From Liolophura sinensis (taxonomy: Eukaryota > Mollusca > Polyplacophora > Chitonida > Chitonidae): 64,000 nt of DNA. Positions 34,702 through 47,229 of the stretch are shown one piece after another. The translations under genes and the position numbers were made by a program. Numbering within the stretch: position 1 is the first letter of the stretch; the number at the start of each line of letters is the position of its first letter. The notes under the pieces were generated by a model. It was given only the letters and a program-made list of their open reading frames with translations, was not told the origin of the DNA and searched no databases. The DNA is taken from assembly GCF_032854445.1 (NCBI RefSeq), contig NC_088303.1, positions 15,075,501 through 15,139,500 of the forward strand. Direction: 5' to 3'.

Positions 34702-37700
34702 TGTAATATAGGCCTATTGGAATCAGTTGGTGATGTCTCAACTCGTCGTCATAGTGTATACCGAAAAGGACAGTTAACAATACACGAGTTGCAAGAAAAA
34801 ATTCAATATTAATTAAATAAAATACAATATTGATTATGTCAGGGTTTTTTCTTGCTTCTTATAGGAGCTCGTAAATCTTAAAGCGAAGACATACTCTTCA
34901 ATCCTATCCACCCCAAAACCGGATTTTATAACACAATAAACCTATTCAATTTAACGATGCCAGATAGAAGAACCCTGAGCATCGTTTTCTCTCAAGAATG
35001 CCAGATGGTAACCACGACACAAGTCATGAGAATATATACATCTTTTACGAAGATCTTTTCAAACATGTACTGTTTTGTACACACGTGTTTGTGTAGCTTG
35101 TGATGGAAACAAGCTATGTATCACATCAGATGGACTGTTTGGTAGACATTACAACTGCAGGTTCATAAAGATTGCTTACGTGCAATTGCTTTTAGAGGGC
35201 AATATGCTCTAAAAAAATTAAGAGCGGAAGTGCATTGGTATGGACGGGAAGAATGCGACGGAAATGGCATGACTCGTACTCTTGCCAGAATGACATGATG
35301 TTCATTTCCACCCAGGGGGTCAGATATCTGGGCATTTAGCCAATGACAGATCTGCTCGTATACACTGTATGTATATGATGCTCGCAGACAAGGCAGAATA
35401 GTAAGTAAAAAGGCACTCGTGTACCCATTTTATAGTTTGTGTCAAATGAATTAAAATGATTGATGATGCTTCCGGTAGATATGCAGAATGTATTTATTTA
35501 TTTATTTGGCGTTTTATGCCGTTCTCAAGAGTATATATACAGAATATAATACTTATCTAAAGCATCACTTAGCACTTCCTCCATATCTTACATGCAGTTG
35601 TTGACATCCACTCTTTTAGTGTTATGTCATCCGGTCTGATCAACATGTTGAATAACGCTCAAACTCGATCGCATGCATGTTGCGCTCGTTTGATCAAACA
35701 GTGGCTGGGATTCTTGGCAGTCAGCCAAATCTCGGTGCATGGTAATCGGCATGGATCGATTTTGTGTCGAATGTAATTATCCTGGCTTTCTCACGAGGCG
35801 CTGGTTCCAGCTGGCATCGTGCCAAGTTTCTTGTATCCACCCAAAGCAGGAGGAATTTGGGTATGGCATTGGTTTGTTTTGACGCCGGCAACCTTATGTT
35901 TGATCTTCATGTAATGGTGACGCATCACTCTTTGCACTACTTATTATGTAAACTGCCAATACTACATATGCGTAAGATAAGTGTATTTACCTTGTCTGTA
36001 CAATACACGACTTTATTACTCCTATATACACACATAATTACTATAAACAGAGCTTATATAAGAGTCGTTATTATCAATTCAGCCTTTTTACTTCATACAG
36101 CACTATACGCGCAGATATTATATTTCAATCTTTCCGCATCGTGCACGCCGTTCAGCTTGGAGTTTGTTAGTGTTTTTATTTGCATCGATCGTATAAGATT
36201 TTTATGAAATGAGAAAGTTTTTTTTTTTATTTATTAAGTTGACTTTTTTGTATCGTCGTAATTTTTCACTTACACGATATCGACCATTTCTGTGAGTGAA
36301 GAAAACGTGGACGGAAAGGGTTTTGAGAGCTCTACACAATCAGTTGATGCTCGCGCATGACGTCATGTGTACCCTGCATGCATTAAATGTCTATCTTTTC
36401 TTTTGCCTAATGGCTTTGGCATAGAGTTGTTCGGCTATTATAGGCAAAAATGACTGCACATGCTTGTAAAACTCATATAGCTTCTCCAAAACAAAATATA
36501 TTAAGGATGCCTTATGTTAAAATGTTTGCAAGAGCAAATAAACAAAAGGTAAAAAAAAGTGTCAAATTTTGCACGCGAAGGTTCGTTGGTATAGTCATGT
36601 ATGGTGATCTCGATGCTAAGATGCTCGATGCATGAGATTGTTTGTTAGCTCATTATAAATGATCTGTGATGAAATAAACGGCAAACTTTTCCCCCATAAT
36701 TTCTACTCGGTTCAAAGCTGGATTGACCATTATTGCCTTGAACTACATCACCTGTTTTCACCGTAAATCTTTATGATGGTGAAGGAAGGAATGAGCAATA
36801 CACTGGAGATCTTGGACCCAAATTACTCTAGGCGGTACGGGTTTTCAATCAAGGCCGAAGCATGCTTCCTGAACCTCCCTGTATGGCGATGTTACTACGA
36901 TCTGGACTCGTAGTAATCCCGCGGTAACAGTGTCACAAACGATCGCTGGCACTGTGCCAAGGATCTTTAATTATTAATCAGCCTAACAGAGGCCTTCCCG
37001 CCGTTGGAAATATCTTATGCATGGGTATAGTCGGGCTACATTGATGCACGCGTGCTTTAGCCTTGTGCACGTCATAACTATTGGGAAACTTGGCAGCGTG
37101 CCAGCAGCATCTCTCATCATCGTGCCAGCGTCTCTCAGCATCGTGTGCACTTTCGATGATAGAAGTGATAGAGAAATCTAGAAAAAATCCTAACCAAGTA
37201 AGCAAAAGGATGGATCATATTTTATTTGCATCTTGTCTTGGAACGCCAACAAAACAAGACTCGCTTATACACGGCTCACGTGCTTAATTTATGGTTGAGA
37301 GCTATAACACATAAAAGCATGTGCGCAAATAATCAACTTCGTACTTCAGAAGTATGCCTGCATTGTGCTGTAAATCGTTGTCAGGCCATTTGCGAAAAAC
37401 AATATAGCCAAAACTGTTGGAATTCTGAGTTTATACTATCAAACTTTGGATTGATACATTTTGAAAACAATTCTTCCGTGTATTCCAGAGAGAGACATAT
37501 TCCAGAACTCGAGTTAGTCCATTAAAGACACATCAAGCTGAATGTTCCAATAGCGACCTAGCTACATTACCATTGGTTCATTTCACGCTGGAAATCTCCA
37601 TGTATTTGTTGTTGTTTAAATATGCAGGTTATCAGTATTTACGGTCTCCATAATTTGCCCGTGCGCATATCCATCGCCCTGCTGACTACGTACATAGCCT

Positions 37701-38880
37701 ATCGCTGAGCCCTTTGCATGGTATTTCGTGTTGTTGTTGTTGGCAATGTTTGGTGATGTGCGAACTGAGGAGTTGACGCATCATGTTATAAATATGCCCC
37801 TAAGTATTTTAAGGTACAGCTATGTGTTTCTCAGGTGCATGATAGGTTCAAAGGTTTGCCTATCCTGTAGGAGTGATATAGTCAAAGAGGCCACCCACAA
37901 GCCGACCCTGGCTTGCCCTTTGAAGACTTAAAGTATATATGGGTGCATTCGGCTCTTGCAAAACGTATACACGATATGAAAGCTAGATATACACATTGTC
38001 AGTCTCGTTCTACTGCAAGAACTGCTTCAAGTTTCAGTCCTCGTGTTGTGAGTTGATGAAAAATGCCCAAGAACGTGCAATTTCGACTGCAAAGTTTCAG
38101 TGTTACGTATATATAGTTTACGTTTCAGATCCTTTGACCATAATGATTAACTTGTCGGATTTGCTTTGTATTACAAATCAAAGCAAACTAAATCAACGTA
38201 ACAATTTTGATGTATAATCCGAAAGATTTGCAGTTATAATATTCCTAAGAGAGCATGTTCACGTTTCCATTATCTTTGGAGACACAGTAAAAATGTATTA
38301 TTACTAAACTCCATGCATGCATATACCCAAGGTTTGTCGTTATATAGTGTGTTTAGCAATGGACGCGCGCTATAAGTGTAAATACTGTGTTTATATTGAT
38401 ATACAAGTACACGTATATAAATGCACAATCACGTTGCAAACCTCGTGAACGAAAATGCCCGACCTGTGTGCGTGAACAGCATAACTTTCATCATAACACA
38501 TTACTCTTTCATCATGCAGACAAAAGCTAACAGGCCGCCTGATTTCCGTTCACAGAAACTACATAACTATTCCCATGCTTTAATTCACAGAACTTTCAGC
38601 ATTTGAAAAAACATCCTTTCTGTTTGTATACAAATGTTTTAGTTCAACGCAAGCATGCATGCATGCATGAGGTATTTCTGTGGGTGTGTAGGCCTATATC
38701 GCTTGCTGCCAACGAATCGCAATGTATTAATTCTTATCCGAAGTACCTTACAATTTAAAGTTGATAGCCATACACGATTGCATTCTTTTATTCCTTGGCA
38801 TAATTACATCCCCAGTTCAAAACAATGAGCTTTGAAACTCATTTGCCCAAGCTAGTTGCATGTTGGGCGTCAGCGTGTTT
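34702..38880. other. CpG-rich intergenic-looking stretch, no gene seen
   Basis: Frames of 60-147 codons exist (the largest 35764-36207), but they are rich in Leu, Ile, Tyr and His with no motif, as expected of chance frames. Fragments of the SINE family A 3' end appear at about 35491-35535 and, more diverged, at 36228-36290, both in minus orientation. Confidence 0.45.
35491..35535 (-). mobile_element. SINE family A tail fragment
   Basis: TTTATTTATTTGGCGTTTTA followed by TGCCGTTCTCAAGAGTAT matches only the terminal part of family A. Confidence 0.55.
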
Positions 38881-38888
38881 GTCATGGC

Positions 38889-38909
38889 GGGTGAAGGGGA
38901 GGGTGGGGG
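38889..38909 (+). other. G-quadruplex motif
   Basis: GGG, TGAA, GGGG, A, GGG, T, GGGGG: four G runs with loops of 4, 1 and 1, the canonical intramolecular pattern. No gene adjoins it. Confidence 0.6.
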
Positions 38910-39106
38910 ACAAGTTATGTAATACAGGTTTATACCTCCTATACATGAATTAAACAATTCGCTGAATCATACATGGAGCTATATATGTAATAACTTCAAA
39001 AAAAACTTTTGTTTATATGTTTATATATTTGCATATAAATTTGAGGACACGTGAATTCAATATGTGTGAGGTTCAAAATGCACCATACATTTACATGATT
39101 GGTGAA

Positions 39107-39177
39107 AAATTATAACCATACTTGCATGCGACAGACTTGAGATAAATTATAACCATACTTGCATGCGACAGACTTAA
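39107..39177 (+). repeat. Two-copy tandem duplication, 37 bp
   Basis: AATTATAACCATACTTGCAT and the following GCGACAGACTT occur at 39108 and 39145 with no mismatches in the core, so the event looks recent. Confidence 0.85.
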
Positions 39178-39768
39178 AGTGCATTGTCATTGCATATATC
39201 GTGGCAGTATATTGAACTGCGTGCCCATGGGACTACTACAGCGTATACAGTATAAGACGAGCGAAGTGTACTTTCTGTATTTGTTGTGAATATACGTGTA
39301 GCTAAAAATGTGTTTGTGGACTATACTGTCTCCAGTTGCTGGATGGTCATCACCATTAATACTGGCTTCGTTGTTCTAAAAACTACTGTCTTACTCTTTG
39401 CTTCTGGGAATATCAGTAGTTGAATTCCTGAGAATTTCACGTCTCGGTGTTTGCCACCCACAGCCCAACGTAACTTAAATTTCAGTACTGTGACTTGAGC
39501 TGCGCGTATGAGGAATGCTATACATGAGAGACCCGCACCAGTAAAATGGACTATTAACCTTCCGAACATGTATTTATTTCCGCAATATTTGACGCATTAC
39601 TATGTGGATCATGTTCAGACCGAACTAGGTTGTTCTGGGTGACTACTACCATGAACTGTGTGCGTGCTTGTCTCCTCGTGGGACCCGTACTGAATTAATT
39701 GGGACGCGAGAGATTTTGTCACGGTGTACTGACTTCATATATACCGTACCTTGGGACAAGCACTCCAA

Positions 39769-39831
<63 letters not shown>
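39769..39831. repeat. TA microsatellite, 63 bp
   Basis: Alternating A and T with a single phase break at 39790/39791 (TT). It is self-complementary and may extrude as a cruciform. Confidence 0.95.
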
Positions 39832-39833
<2 letters not shown>

Positions 39834-40549
39834 GCCTCAGCATGTCTGGCAGTACAGCGATCATCAACAGCAGCATGAAGCTGTGTAGATGGACTTGATT
39901 TGGCGTACCTTTTGGGCCATACCGAACTGCCGGCACGTTGACCCGTTCGAGACGGGCGTCGGCATGTAACCTCGCAGACTGTCCATCCATTCACACGTAT
40001 CCATTCCTGTTAGCTTGGCTCAGCAGGAAGAAATTAACCCTTCTAAAAATAAAATTACGAGAGCACTGCACTGAAGTTGTGCCAAATTCTCCGGACAGAA
40101 ACAATCTTAGACTGCAGCCATATACAGTTAGCGCCATGTTATAATAAAACTGCTGCATTTCGTGGGTTTTAGTGCTATATATGTCATACAACTAGTATGA
40201 CTGTAATGTATGTGTAGATTATAACTGAAATTGTTGTTGTTTACATTCTAACAGTACAGGATTAAGCTGACAGTTTTGTGCCACTCACGGGCTGACACGC
40301 GTAGTCTTACGTTTTGGGGGAATTTCAAATACGAGAACTCGCAACAGGAAGTGAAAATAATCACCTCCAAGCAGGAATAGACTTCGTAAGGCACTGGTCA
40401 CGACAAAAACCGAACTGTGTGGGGAGAAGTTCCTGTTCAAAAGCAAGCAAGCAGGCAGTGGCTGTTACTTGTTTACAAATCAGTGACATCATGCATGATT
40501 TGACAAACTACTGGGCTCTCTCTATTCCACGCAAGAATTGCATAGAATA

Positions 40550-40761
40550 CTGTTATTCTCCAACCTTCTCCGAAGTTTGCAAGGTGTTTATCCAAGTATA
40601 TTCTGATGGCATTATTCTGTTGGCTGATAAAATTGTGCTATGTGTAAAGCCCTGAAACTGGCCAGTCCAACCAATGAAGTATTGTCTCCAAAATCAAATT
40701 AAAATGTGAATAAATTACTCTGAAAGTTGCTCTTTTTACATGAAAGGTTGAGGAATTAGGG
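40550..40761 (+). mobile_element. MITE family 1, copy 3
   Basis: 212 bp between TA dinucleotides. The left end is CTGTTATTCTCCAACC and the right end GGTTGAGGAATTAGGG, inverted to each other. The interior has GGCATTATTCTGTTGGCTGA and CCAGTCCAACCAATGAAG. Confidence 0.88.
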
Positions 40762-41194
40762 TAGTGAAAGTGTCCTGTTCATGCAGGAAGTTGATTAGCT
40801 GGAATTTGCGCTGATGTTTGTAGTGGTGTGTTTTATTTGGTGCATGTAACATGACCAGATTTGCATCCAATAGGCTGCTGTATATGTCTACTTACTTGTA
40901 CAGTATTACTGAATGGAGATTTCAGTAGGTTTTGTGTAAATCAGGCAACTAATTTACATATTGAAAATTGGCCAATACAGGCTGATACGGGTAAAGTGCT
41001 GACTCAATACCATCGTTAGGCCATGGCTTACTCTGTGTACCAAATTCCTCCACTCATAAACAGAACTACAGTGAAATAAGTTAAAAAGTCAGCATTAGAC
41101 ACCAACTAGATAAATTAGTATAGTAGTCAATCTTGACTAATTTGGGCACCGTTGTGCAAAGTCTTGGATTGGAATGTGTTCAGGAAAGTAACCA

Positions 41195-41410
41195 TAATGG
41201 GTAACTTGTAAAACTTCCCGTCTGTATTAAGACAGTTCAAAGATGTGAACTCATTTGTTCTTTCCATTATTACATCACAATTATCCGTGTAGGTGTGCTC
41301 ATAAAATATATATGAAGTACACACTCACTGCATAGTTACAGAAGAAAACGATGCATTCTGCTGACATTTGGACCTTCTGTGTAGCTCATCCACCAGTCTC
41401 CTATTATGCC
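41195..41410 (-). pseudogene. Duplicated coding fragment, copy 1 (decayed)
   Basis: On the minus strand a frame gives YIFYEHTYTDNCDVIMERTN and continues EFTSLNCLNTDGKFYKLPI. It aligns with copy 2 at 46899-47225 over 39 codons with one 3-bp indel. Differences are concentrated at third codon positions (12 third, 7 first, 3 second by my count), which is the signature of past selection on the protein. In this copy an in-frame TGA precedes the block, and the similarity is lost after LPI, so it is probably a relic. Nucleotide similarity extends upstream to about 41410. The protein family is not recognised. Confidence 0.5.
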
Positions 41411-43985
41411 TTGAGTGGTGGAACACCACAGAAACCGATGTAGGTGTACATCACATGTGTACACTGGAGCCGTTTGGGTGATGAAGTACAAATACAAGTC
41501 TGGATGGTATGCCCAGCTGGACAAGCATTCTACCCATTCAGCAAGTCAGTGTCCTTGATGAAATATGTAAATATTTGTATACCTAGTGGTAAACCACGTA
41601 CTGCATAATCCACCATGCTAATTTGAAATTAAGTTTATTGTTAATACCAAGCCTAAAGAAGAAACCATTAAAATGCATGTCTATGGTGAAACCAAGACAA
41701 TTGTTTACATTCAGATTTAAGCTGGTGGCATCCATATCACAGCCATTAATCCATATAATGATGAAATTAATTATATATTAAGCAATATCATATAAAAGTA
41801 TGACAGCTACATGTATGTGTATAAATACTAAAACAGACAAGTAAGATTGTTTTGAAGTTTTATTTTTTGTTGTAATGCATAGTTTGAATACATTTCGCAT
41901 TTTCGCAATAAATAAAACTCTTTCTCCAATTGCACAAATAAATTATTTTACATGATATAAACATTTTGTACGACATGCTTTGCATTGGGAGTGCATTGTC
42001 CACAGCCTGCGCTTTCGTCAGTTTTAACTGAACTTCATACGCAGGCCAAATGACAAAACAAAAAAGCGACTGTCACCATGATGTTATAAAGACACAAACA
42101 GCACATTAGGAAATATAGATCACCTTTTAGACAGAAAAGAAAGGATGCTTAAATTGTGACCTCTTTGAAAATTATAACAGTGTCAGTATAGGTTTTGATT
42201 GGTTCAAGAATAGTCTTGCCCTACACCCTTCAGCTCTAGACTGGGCTATTCTTAGCTTGTGAACGTAAATATTGGACCGAGGCTAGTATTTTTCCACTCT
42301 TGTGTAGCCTACATTCCAATCGGTCTACGCAGAGAAATCCTCCCAAACATATGCAGATGTTTTGGCCAAGCAGCTATTTCAGTACACTTAGTCTGTCAGA
42401 GTATGATAAACACTGCTAGATATGCACAGGAAAGAAAACTGAAATAATAGATGTACCAGAAAATTGCCGAGACATGACAAACTTTTAAAATTTAATGTCA
42501 GCTTTCTGAACAAAAAAATTAACAAGAGAAAAAATATGCCATTTGAAAGAATATGTACAGATGTTCACAGAAATTAAAATGCAGAGGAAACCGTTGACTT
42601 TGCCCACAGAGTACACCACAGAACAGTTGCGTTGTGTCAACAAAAATGCTATTGAACGGATGCGTTTATAACGCGTGGGGGGTGACCTGACAATGTACAC
42701 AAGGAATAATTTATGCTAATGGAACTGGTAGCCTAGAAGGCAACAAACCACACTGACATTTCTTGTACGACACCAGCCGGTAAAAATATTGATTATTTCA
42801 TCTTCCCGCGCTTCTGCATAAAGCAACGCCCACTACAACCAGGCTGGGTTCGTTCTACACACGAATCCAGCCAGGATGCAGGAAATGTGGATTCAGCATA
42901 GCATTTTTTTTCTTTTTTCACCAACATGGAGTCGCACAGACTAACAAATATTCGCCTTTCTAATAAATTTGTCAGTCACACACCTCAAACTCACAAACCT
43001 ACAAGCCTTACACAAACTGATTTGGAATTTTGATAAAGGAAGGAATGACATCACCAAACATTCTCGTTCAACTAGAAATAAACGCTGGGAAAAGCAAACA
43101 TCACTTAGTTGCAATGATCTTGTCAGTTTACAAACAGATATCGGGCTTACTGGTCACACGGGAATTTTGGTAGATAACTTAATAACAGAAACCATACACT
43201 TCAACGCTTCAACATGTATCAACAAACATTAAAACCGCTAGATTCAACCTTTCTGCACAAGTCTTTGGTAAGCTTAAAATCCGACTCATCATTCTGACAC
43301 TCTTGAATATATTATTAATGTAGATAAATATCTTCACTGCCAGTCAACATACAAAAATAAACTTTTATAATACAATAGCTGCCTTTTGCTGAAAAGTCAC
43401 GAATACTGTATGCCGAATGTGGATGCACGAGTCTCACAATGCCTTAGCCTTTGATTGGAGCACATGTCCATTTCACTTGGAAACGCCCGTTGTGTCCATA
43501 CAAAGTCCGGGACAAATGTTCACAAAAGGTTTTTGGTTGTAATGGAATGCAGGCATGAATGGGCAGGACGGGTAGACGTGTCCTATAAAGCTGAGTATAC
43601 GTAGTTAAGGCCGAGATGCAAGTTGGAGGCTCCCATTGGGGATTTTGTATACAACTCTGCCGAACATAACACACTCAAGTTTCTTGTCCTTCAGAACTCC
43701 GGTCGCCGGTCGACATATTTTCATTCCTGCTTTTGGCCTCGCACAGTCTCCCGATCTTTAGTGATTTGTGAAAGCTGTGGAATTTTCACCGGGGTGACAC
43801 ACTCCGATGGGGACAGTGTCGCCAGACGGCTGAGTGGCTCAGGTGAGGAGGGTCGGGCGGGATTTGATCCCATCCTATCGCAGTATACCCTTCACACACC
43901 TCCGCAGCACTGCTACCCGTAATTCCAAGATTACTTCCCATACATAACACAGTCAGCACGAATGTACACATCCTAATAAAGCACT
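41411..43985. other. No gene seen
   Basis: Frames of 60-99 codons show no domain. Near 43826-43880 a tRNA-Leu-like string (GGCTGAGTGGCTCAGG, then GGGATTTGATCCC) is too compressed to be a tRNA gene. Confidence 0.45.
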
Positions 43986-43989
43986 AGGA

Positions 43990-44589
43990 TCAAGGTTGGG
44001 GGGTCAGTATTAATGTGTTGATGTTTTCATGTATACTTTCCACGTCTACGTCTTCCGTCTCGGACTCCTCGTCATGCGTGTATGATGAACATTCCTCATC
44101 ATCATTATCACAGTCAGACTCATCTTCGTACTCGTCAGGGCTTTCCTGAATCGGGTCCAAGTTTGAGATGTTAGAAATCGTCCGTTGCCTTTTCCTTTGG
44201 GGAAGTGGTTTAGGCTTGCGCTTGGACTTTGATTTCGTCTTGTTACTCAAAAATTTGAGTATCGTTGAGAAAAGTCCCTGCTTTTTACCAGAGTCCACGC
44301 CTGGTTTTCTTGCTGTGGTTTGGTTGGCAAGGAATTTGTCGATGTCTGGCATAGACACAGATGTTCCGTTCATCGTCACTTTAGACCCACACAAAGTTGG
44401 CAATGATTTCGTCCCATCACCCTGAATGATGTAAGTGTAGGTAAATCCTTGCCTGTCTTTTAGCGTGACCCGGTAGGCCTTCGTCGAGCCCTTTTTACGA
44501 CTATCCTTAGGTCCCCTTTTAGCGGCTGGGCGGTGATGTCCGCTTACAAACGGCATATACCCACGTGCAGCATTAGGAAACATGGCCAT
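43990..44589 (-). CDS. Uncharacterised basic/acidic protein, 199 residues
   Basis: The best coding candidate in the window. ATG at 44589 sits in a good context (AAAACATGG) and a second in-frame ATG follows two codons later. The stop is TGA at 43990-43992. Residues 18-38 are basic (HHRPAAKRGPKDSRKK). Residues 38-90 are mixed and could form a small beta-rich domain (YRVTLKDRQGFTYTYIIQGD). Residues 115-137 are strongly basic, with a bipartite-type nuclear-localisation pattern (KSKSKRKPKPLPQRKRQR). Residues 149-189 are acidic (DEYEDESD, DNDDEE, DEESETEDVDVE). There is no signal peptide, membrane segment or catalytic motif. The charge layout suggests a nuclear, nucleic-acid- or histone-associated protein; that is inference. 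It may be a single-exon gene, or a first exon if a splice donor lies before the stop. No AATAAA was seen just downstream. I recognise no family. Confidence 0.6.
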   Translation of the reverse strand: MAMFPNAARGYMPFVSGHHRPAAKRGPKDSRKKGSTKAYRVTLKDRQGFTYTYIIQGDGTKSLPTLCGSKVTMNGTSVSMPDIDKFLANQTTARKPGVDSGKKQGLFSTILKFLSNKTKSKSKRKPKPLPQRKRQRTISNISNLDPIQESPDEYEDESDCDNDDEECSSYTHDEESETEDVDVESIHENINTLILTPQP

Positions 44590-44599
44590 GTTTTCTCAG

Positions 44600-46890
44600 T
44601 AGTTTAACAGCAACCGATGATCACAAGCCCAAAACAAAATGCGTTTTGATTTGGTTAACAGTTTACACACACGTCTGATCACCACGAGGCACAGATCACA
44701 AACTTGACTCCGCTACATGAACAGGCGAATTTACCCGAACTAAAACTAGGACAAGAGACAAATCTTGGCATGAGTTCAATTGACGTCTGGACGGTTGGAC
44801 GTGCCACGTTGCACTATACATGGGTAGTAACCATGTTTTGTGTTTTCATGTTTGCATCTGTCCTGGAGTAAATCCACGTCTTCCGTTTCGGAAATTGTTC
44901 GAAAATCATATAACAAAACTATACTTTGACAGATATCAGAAATTTGGAATGGTTTGGGTAACTGTTCTTGTGGAATTCTGAAAATCTAGGAAATATATAT
45001 ACACTATCGCCCCCTTGGAAAATGGGACCGACTGTGCATAATGAGGTTGCTGGCAGAGAGCCAAGATCTGTTCGCGCTCATTAAGGTCATACTGTAGAAC
45101 GTGCTCATTGTATACATGGGAACCGGTTTGTCACATCGCGGCATGGGGGTGATGCGGTATACTATATATTTATTTCCAAGTGAAAAATTGCTACATTAAC
45201 GAACGAAGCTATGAAACAAACAAATGTATTCGCATTGCAGCTATGTGTTATAAGCTGGTAACTACAATTATTATGTGATGTGCTTTTGCGGAAAGGATGT
45301 AGTGACCGTTGAATACCTCGTCACCCCTATGATTCGTCGAATTTCGAAATTTATGAATGGGTGTTCCAACGCGCGCTTTTGTACTTTGAATGACATTACA
45401 CTACGTGTGTTGAAATGGGCGGGTAATTTTCCACTAAGGCCGAGCTGTCGAGTACACGACACGAACGCCATGAAGTACAAGGGACGGTTCGCCGGGTAGC
45501 TTCTCCATTGTTTTGTGAAACACTAAAAAAGGGAAGCAGTCTACATTTGTTTTACACCTGTGAAAATCCAACCATGTCTTAACCATGACAAAAATGTGTC
45601 CAGTAAAGACGACATGTTTGTATTGGTGTCGATTGATGAGCACACATTGTGTGACGTAACAAATTTGAATTTAAACTATCCCATTTAACATAACTTAAAA
45701 TGAAAGTTATTTTTCAGTATTTTGAGTTGACTTTTCTTTCTGGATAATTAAGAGATGAACAACTAACAGTTGATCTGATAAACTGATTAACTTTATTTTA
45801 TACCTCCATTTTTTAGGCTATACTTTATTTTATACCTCCATTTTTTAGGCTATACTAAGGCAGAAAATACTTTAATACAATATTACTATTCATTACGGAA
45901 AGTGAAATACCATTTGTTGAGGAATTCAAATCTAAAGCTGTGTGCAAGACTCTTAACACTGATATATTATAAACACTGGCACATAGAAGTAATGCATTAA
46001 TAAACACGGTGGTCCCCATCTGTGGCCTCATCAAATCAGGGTACGAGGGACTCAGTGCTTGCTAATATAACCCAATGATAAAATACCTTATAGGGCCTAT
46101 ATACAGGACATGGTACATCCTGTTTTGATGTGCTTCTTAGCTATTTATACAATATATGTGCAAATGTAAGCATACAAAAGTTTTTTGTGGATTTCATTTT
46201 GTTCCTTATATATATATTGTAATAAACAGGAGAAAAACATGCTTACATTTTCAAGTTCTCAGCTATATTTATAAAAAAAAATCCTGTTTTTTTTTCTTTA
46301 TTTTTTTGTAGGGGTGTATTTGTAAAAGAATACAAAGGGCCTTACAAGAAATCTGCAGTCATACTGGTACTTCAGTGTGTTTTAAATATTTCAAGTCATT
46401 TAAAATAGTTTTGCTGAACATTGATGAAAACTGTTTTCTGTATGTGAAATATAGTTTAAAATAATATCTATGAGACAAATAACAGGTGAGTAATTCAGAT
46501 ACATTTTGACAAATATACATGGATGAATATTTGTACATATGTATTGTATAAATATTTTGTGCAGGTAGGCCCACTATCATTTCCCTGAGCTTTGAAGTTG
46601 TGGGTCATTTAGTACAAACTTTGACTACCTTTGCTGAAAAACCTTGAAGCACCACCACAAGTTGAACTGAGTGACCCCTAATGTATGTAAATGTACAATG
46701 TTTAGACAATTTGGACAATTGTAATTATTTTACACTAACATGTCCCATTATTGCCTATAAATGTTGTGTATAGATGCATCTAGATATATTTCTCACATCA
46801 ACATGTCTAAGCAATTTTTGAACAAGAAGTTAACCTGAAGTTAGTGTTCTAGATAGTGTTTGTTTAGTCTTGTTACAAGTTACTTGTACA
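44600..46890. other. No gene seen; small tandem duplication at 45791
   Basis: No coding exon is supported. CpG density falls sharply near 45.6 kb. A 32-bp duplication lies at 45791-45854. Confidence 0.5.
45791..45854 (+). repeat. Two exact tandem copies, 32 bp
   Basis: CTTTATTTTATACCTCCATT with the following TTTTAGGCTATA occurs twice without mismatch (45791-45822, 45823-45854). It is a recent duplication or possibly an assembly artefact. Confidence 0.9.
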
Positions 46891-46898
46891 CATTGTAA

Positions 46899-47225
46899 CT
46901 AATGTAGCTGGTACACTGGAGTGAGTGGATTTTCATCTGTTCCTTTGAAAGGAAAGACACTGTGAATGAACAAGTTGAAATTTGTGACATTGCCCTTTCT
47001 TGAAAAAATGATGTTAATGGGAAACTCATAAAACTCTTTTCCATCTGTATCAAGGCAGGGCAAAGTTGGGAACTCATTTTTTCTCTCCTTTATTATGTCA
47101 CAATTATTGGTGTATGTGTGCTCATAAAACATGTATGAATAAGGCATGCACAGCAACATTACAAAGGAAAATGTTGCATTGTATTGTCATGTTTGTATAG
47201 CTGCTCATGGTTTCTCCCATTATCT
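46899..47225 (-). pseudogene. Duplicated coding fragment, copy 2 (longer open frame)
   Basis: On the minus strand the frame is open from about 47186 to the TAG ending at 46899. The part aligned with copy 1 gives YMFYEHTYTNNCDIIKERKN, then EFPTLPCLDTDGKEFYEFPI. The frame then continues through NIIFSRKGNVTNFNLFIHS and GTDENPLTPVYQLH. The N-terminal part before it is hydrophobic (ATFSFVMLLCM), so a membrane-proximal extracellular or lumenal segment is conceivable. Nucleotide similarity with copy 1 extends upstream to about 47225, where another frame (GETMSSYTNM) competes. This may be an exon of a real gene on the minus strand, or a better-preserved relic. No splice sites could be fixed and no family is recognised. 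The alternation of conserved aromatic, Cys and Gly positions argues against chance. Confidence 0.45.
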
Positions 47226-47229
47226 CAAG

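Noticed and set aside
35764-36207. 147-codon frame
   Set aside because: Rich in Leu, Ile, Tyr and His without domain pattern, as expected for a chance frame in this base composition.
43826-43880. tRNA-Leu-like gene
   Set aside because: GGCTGAGTGGCTCAGG and GGGATTTGATCCC resemble D- and T-arm sequences, but the distance between them is too short for an anticodon arm and no acceptor stem pairs.
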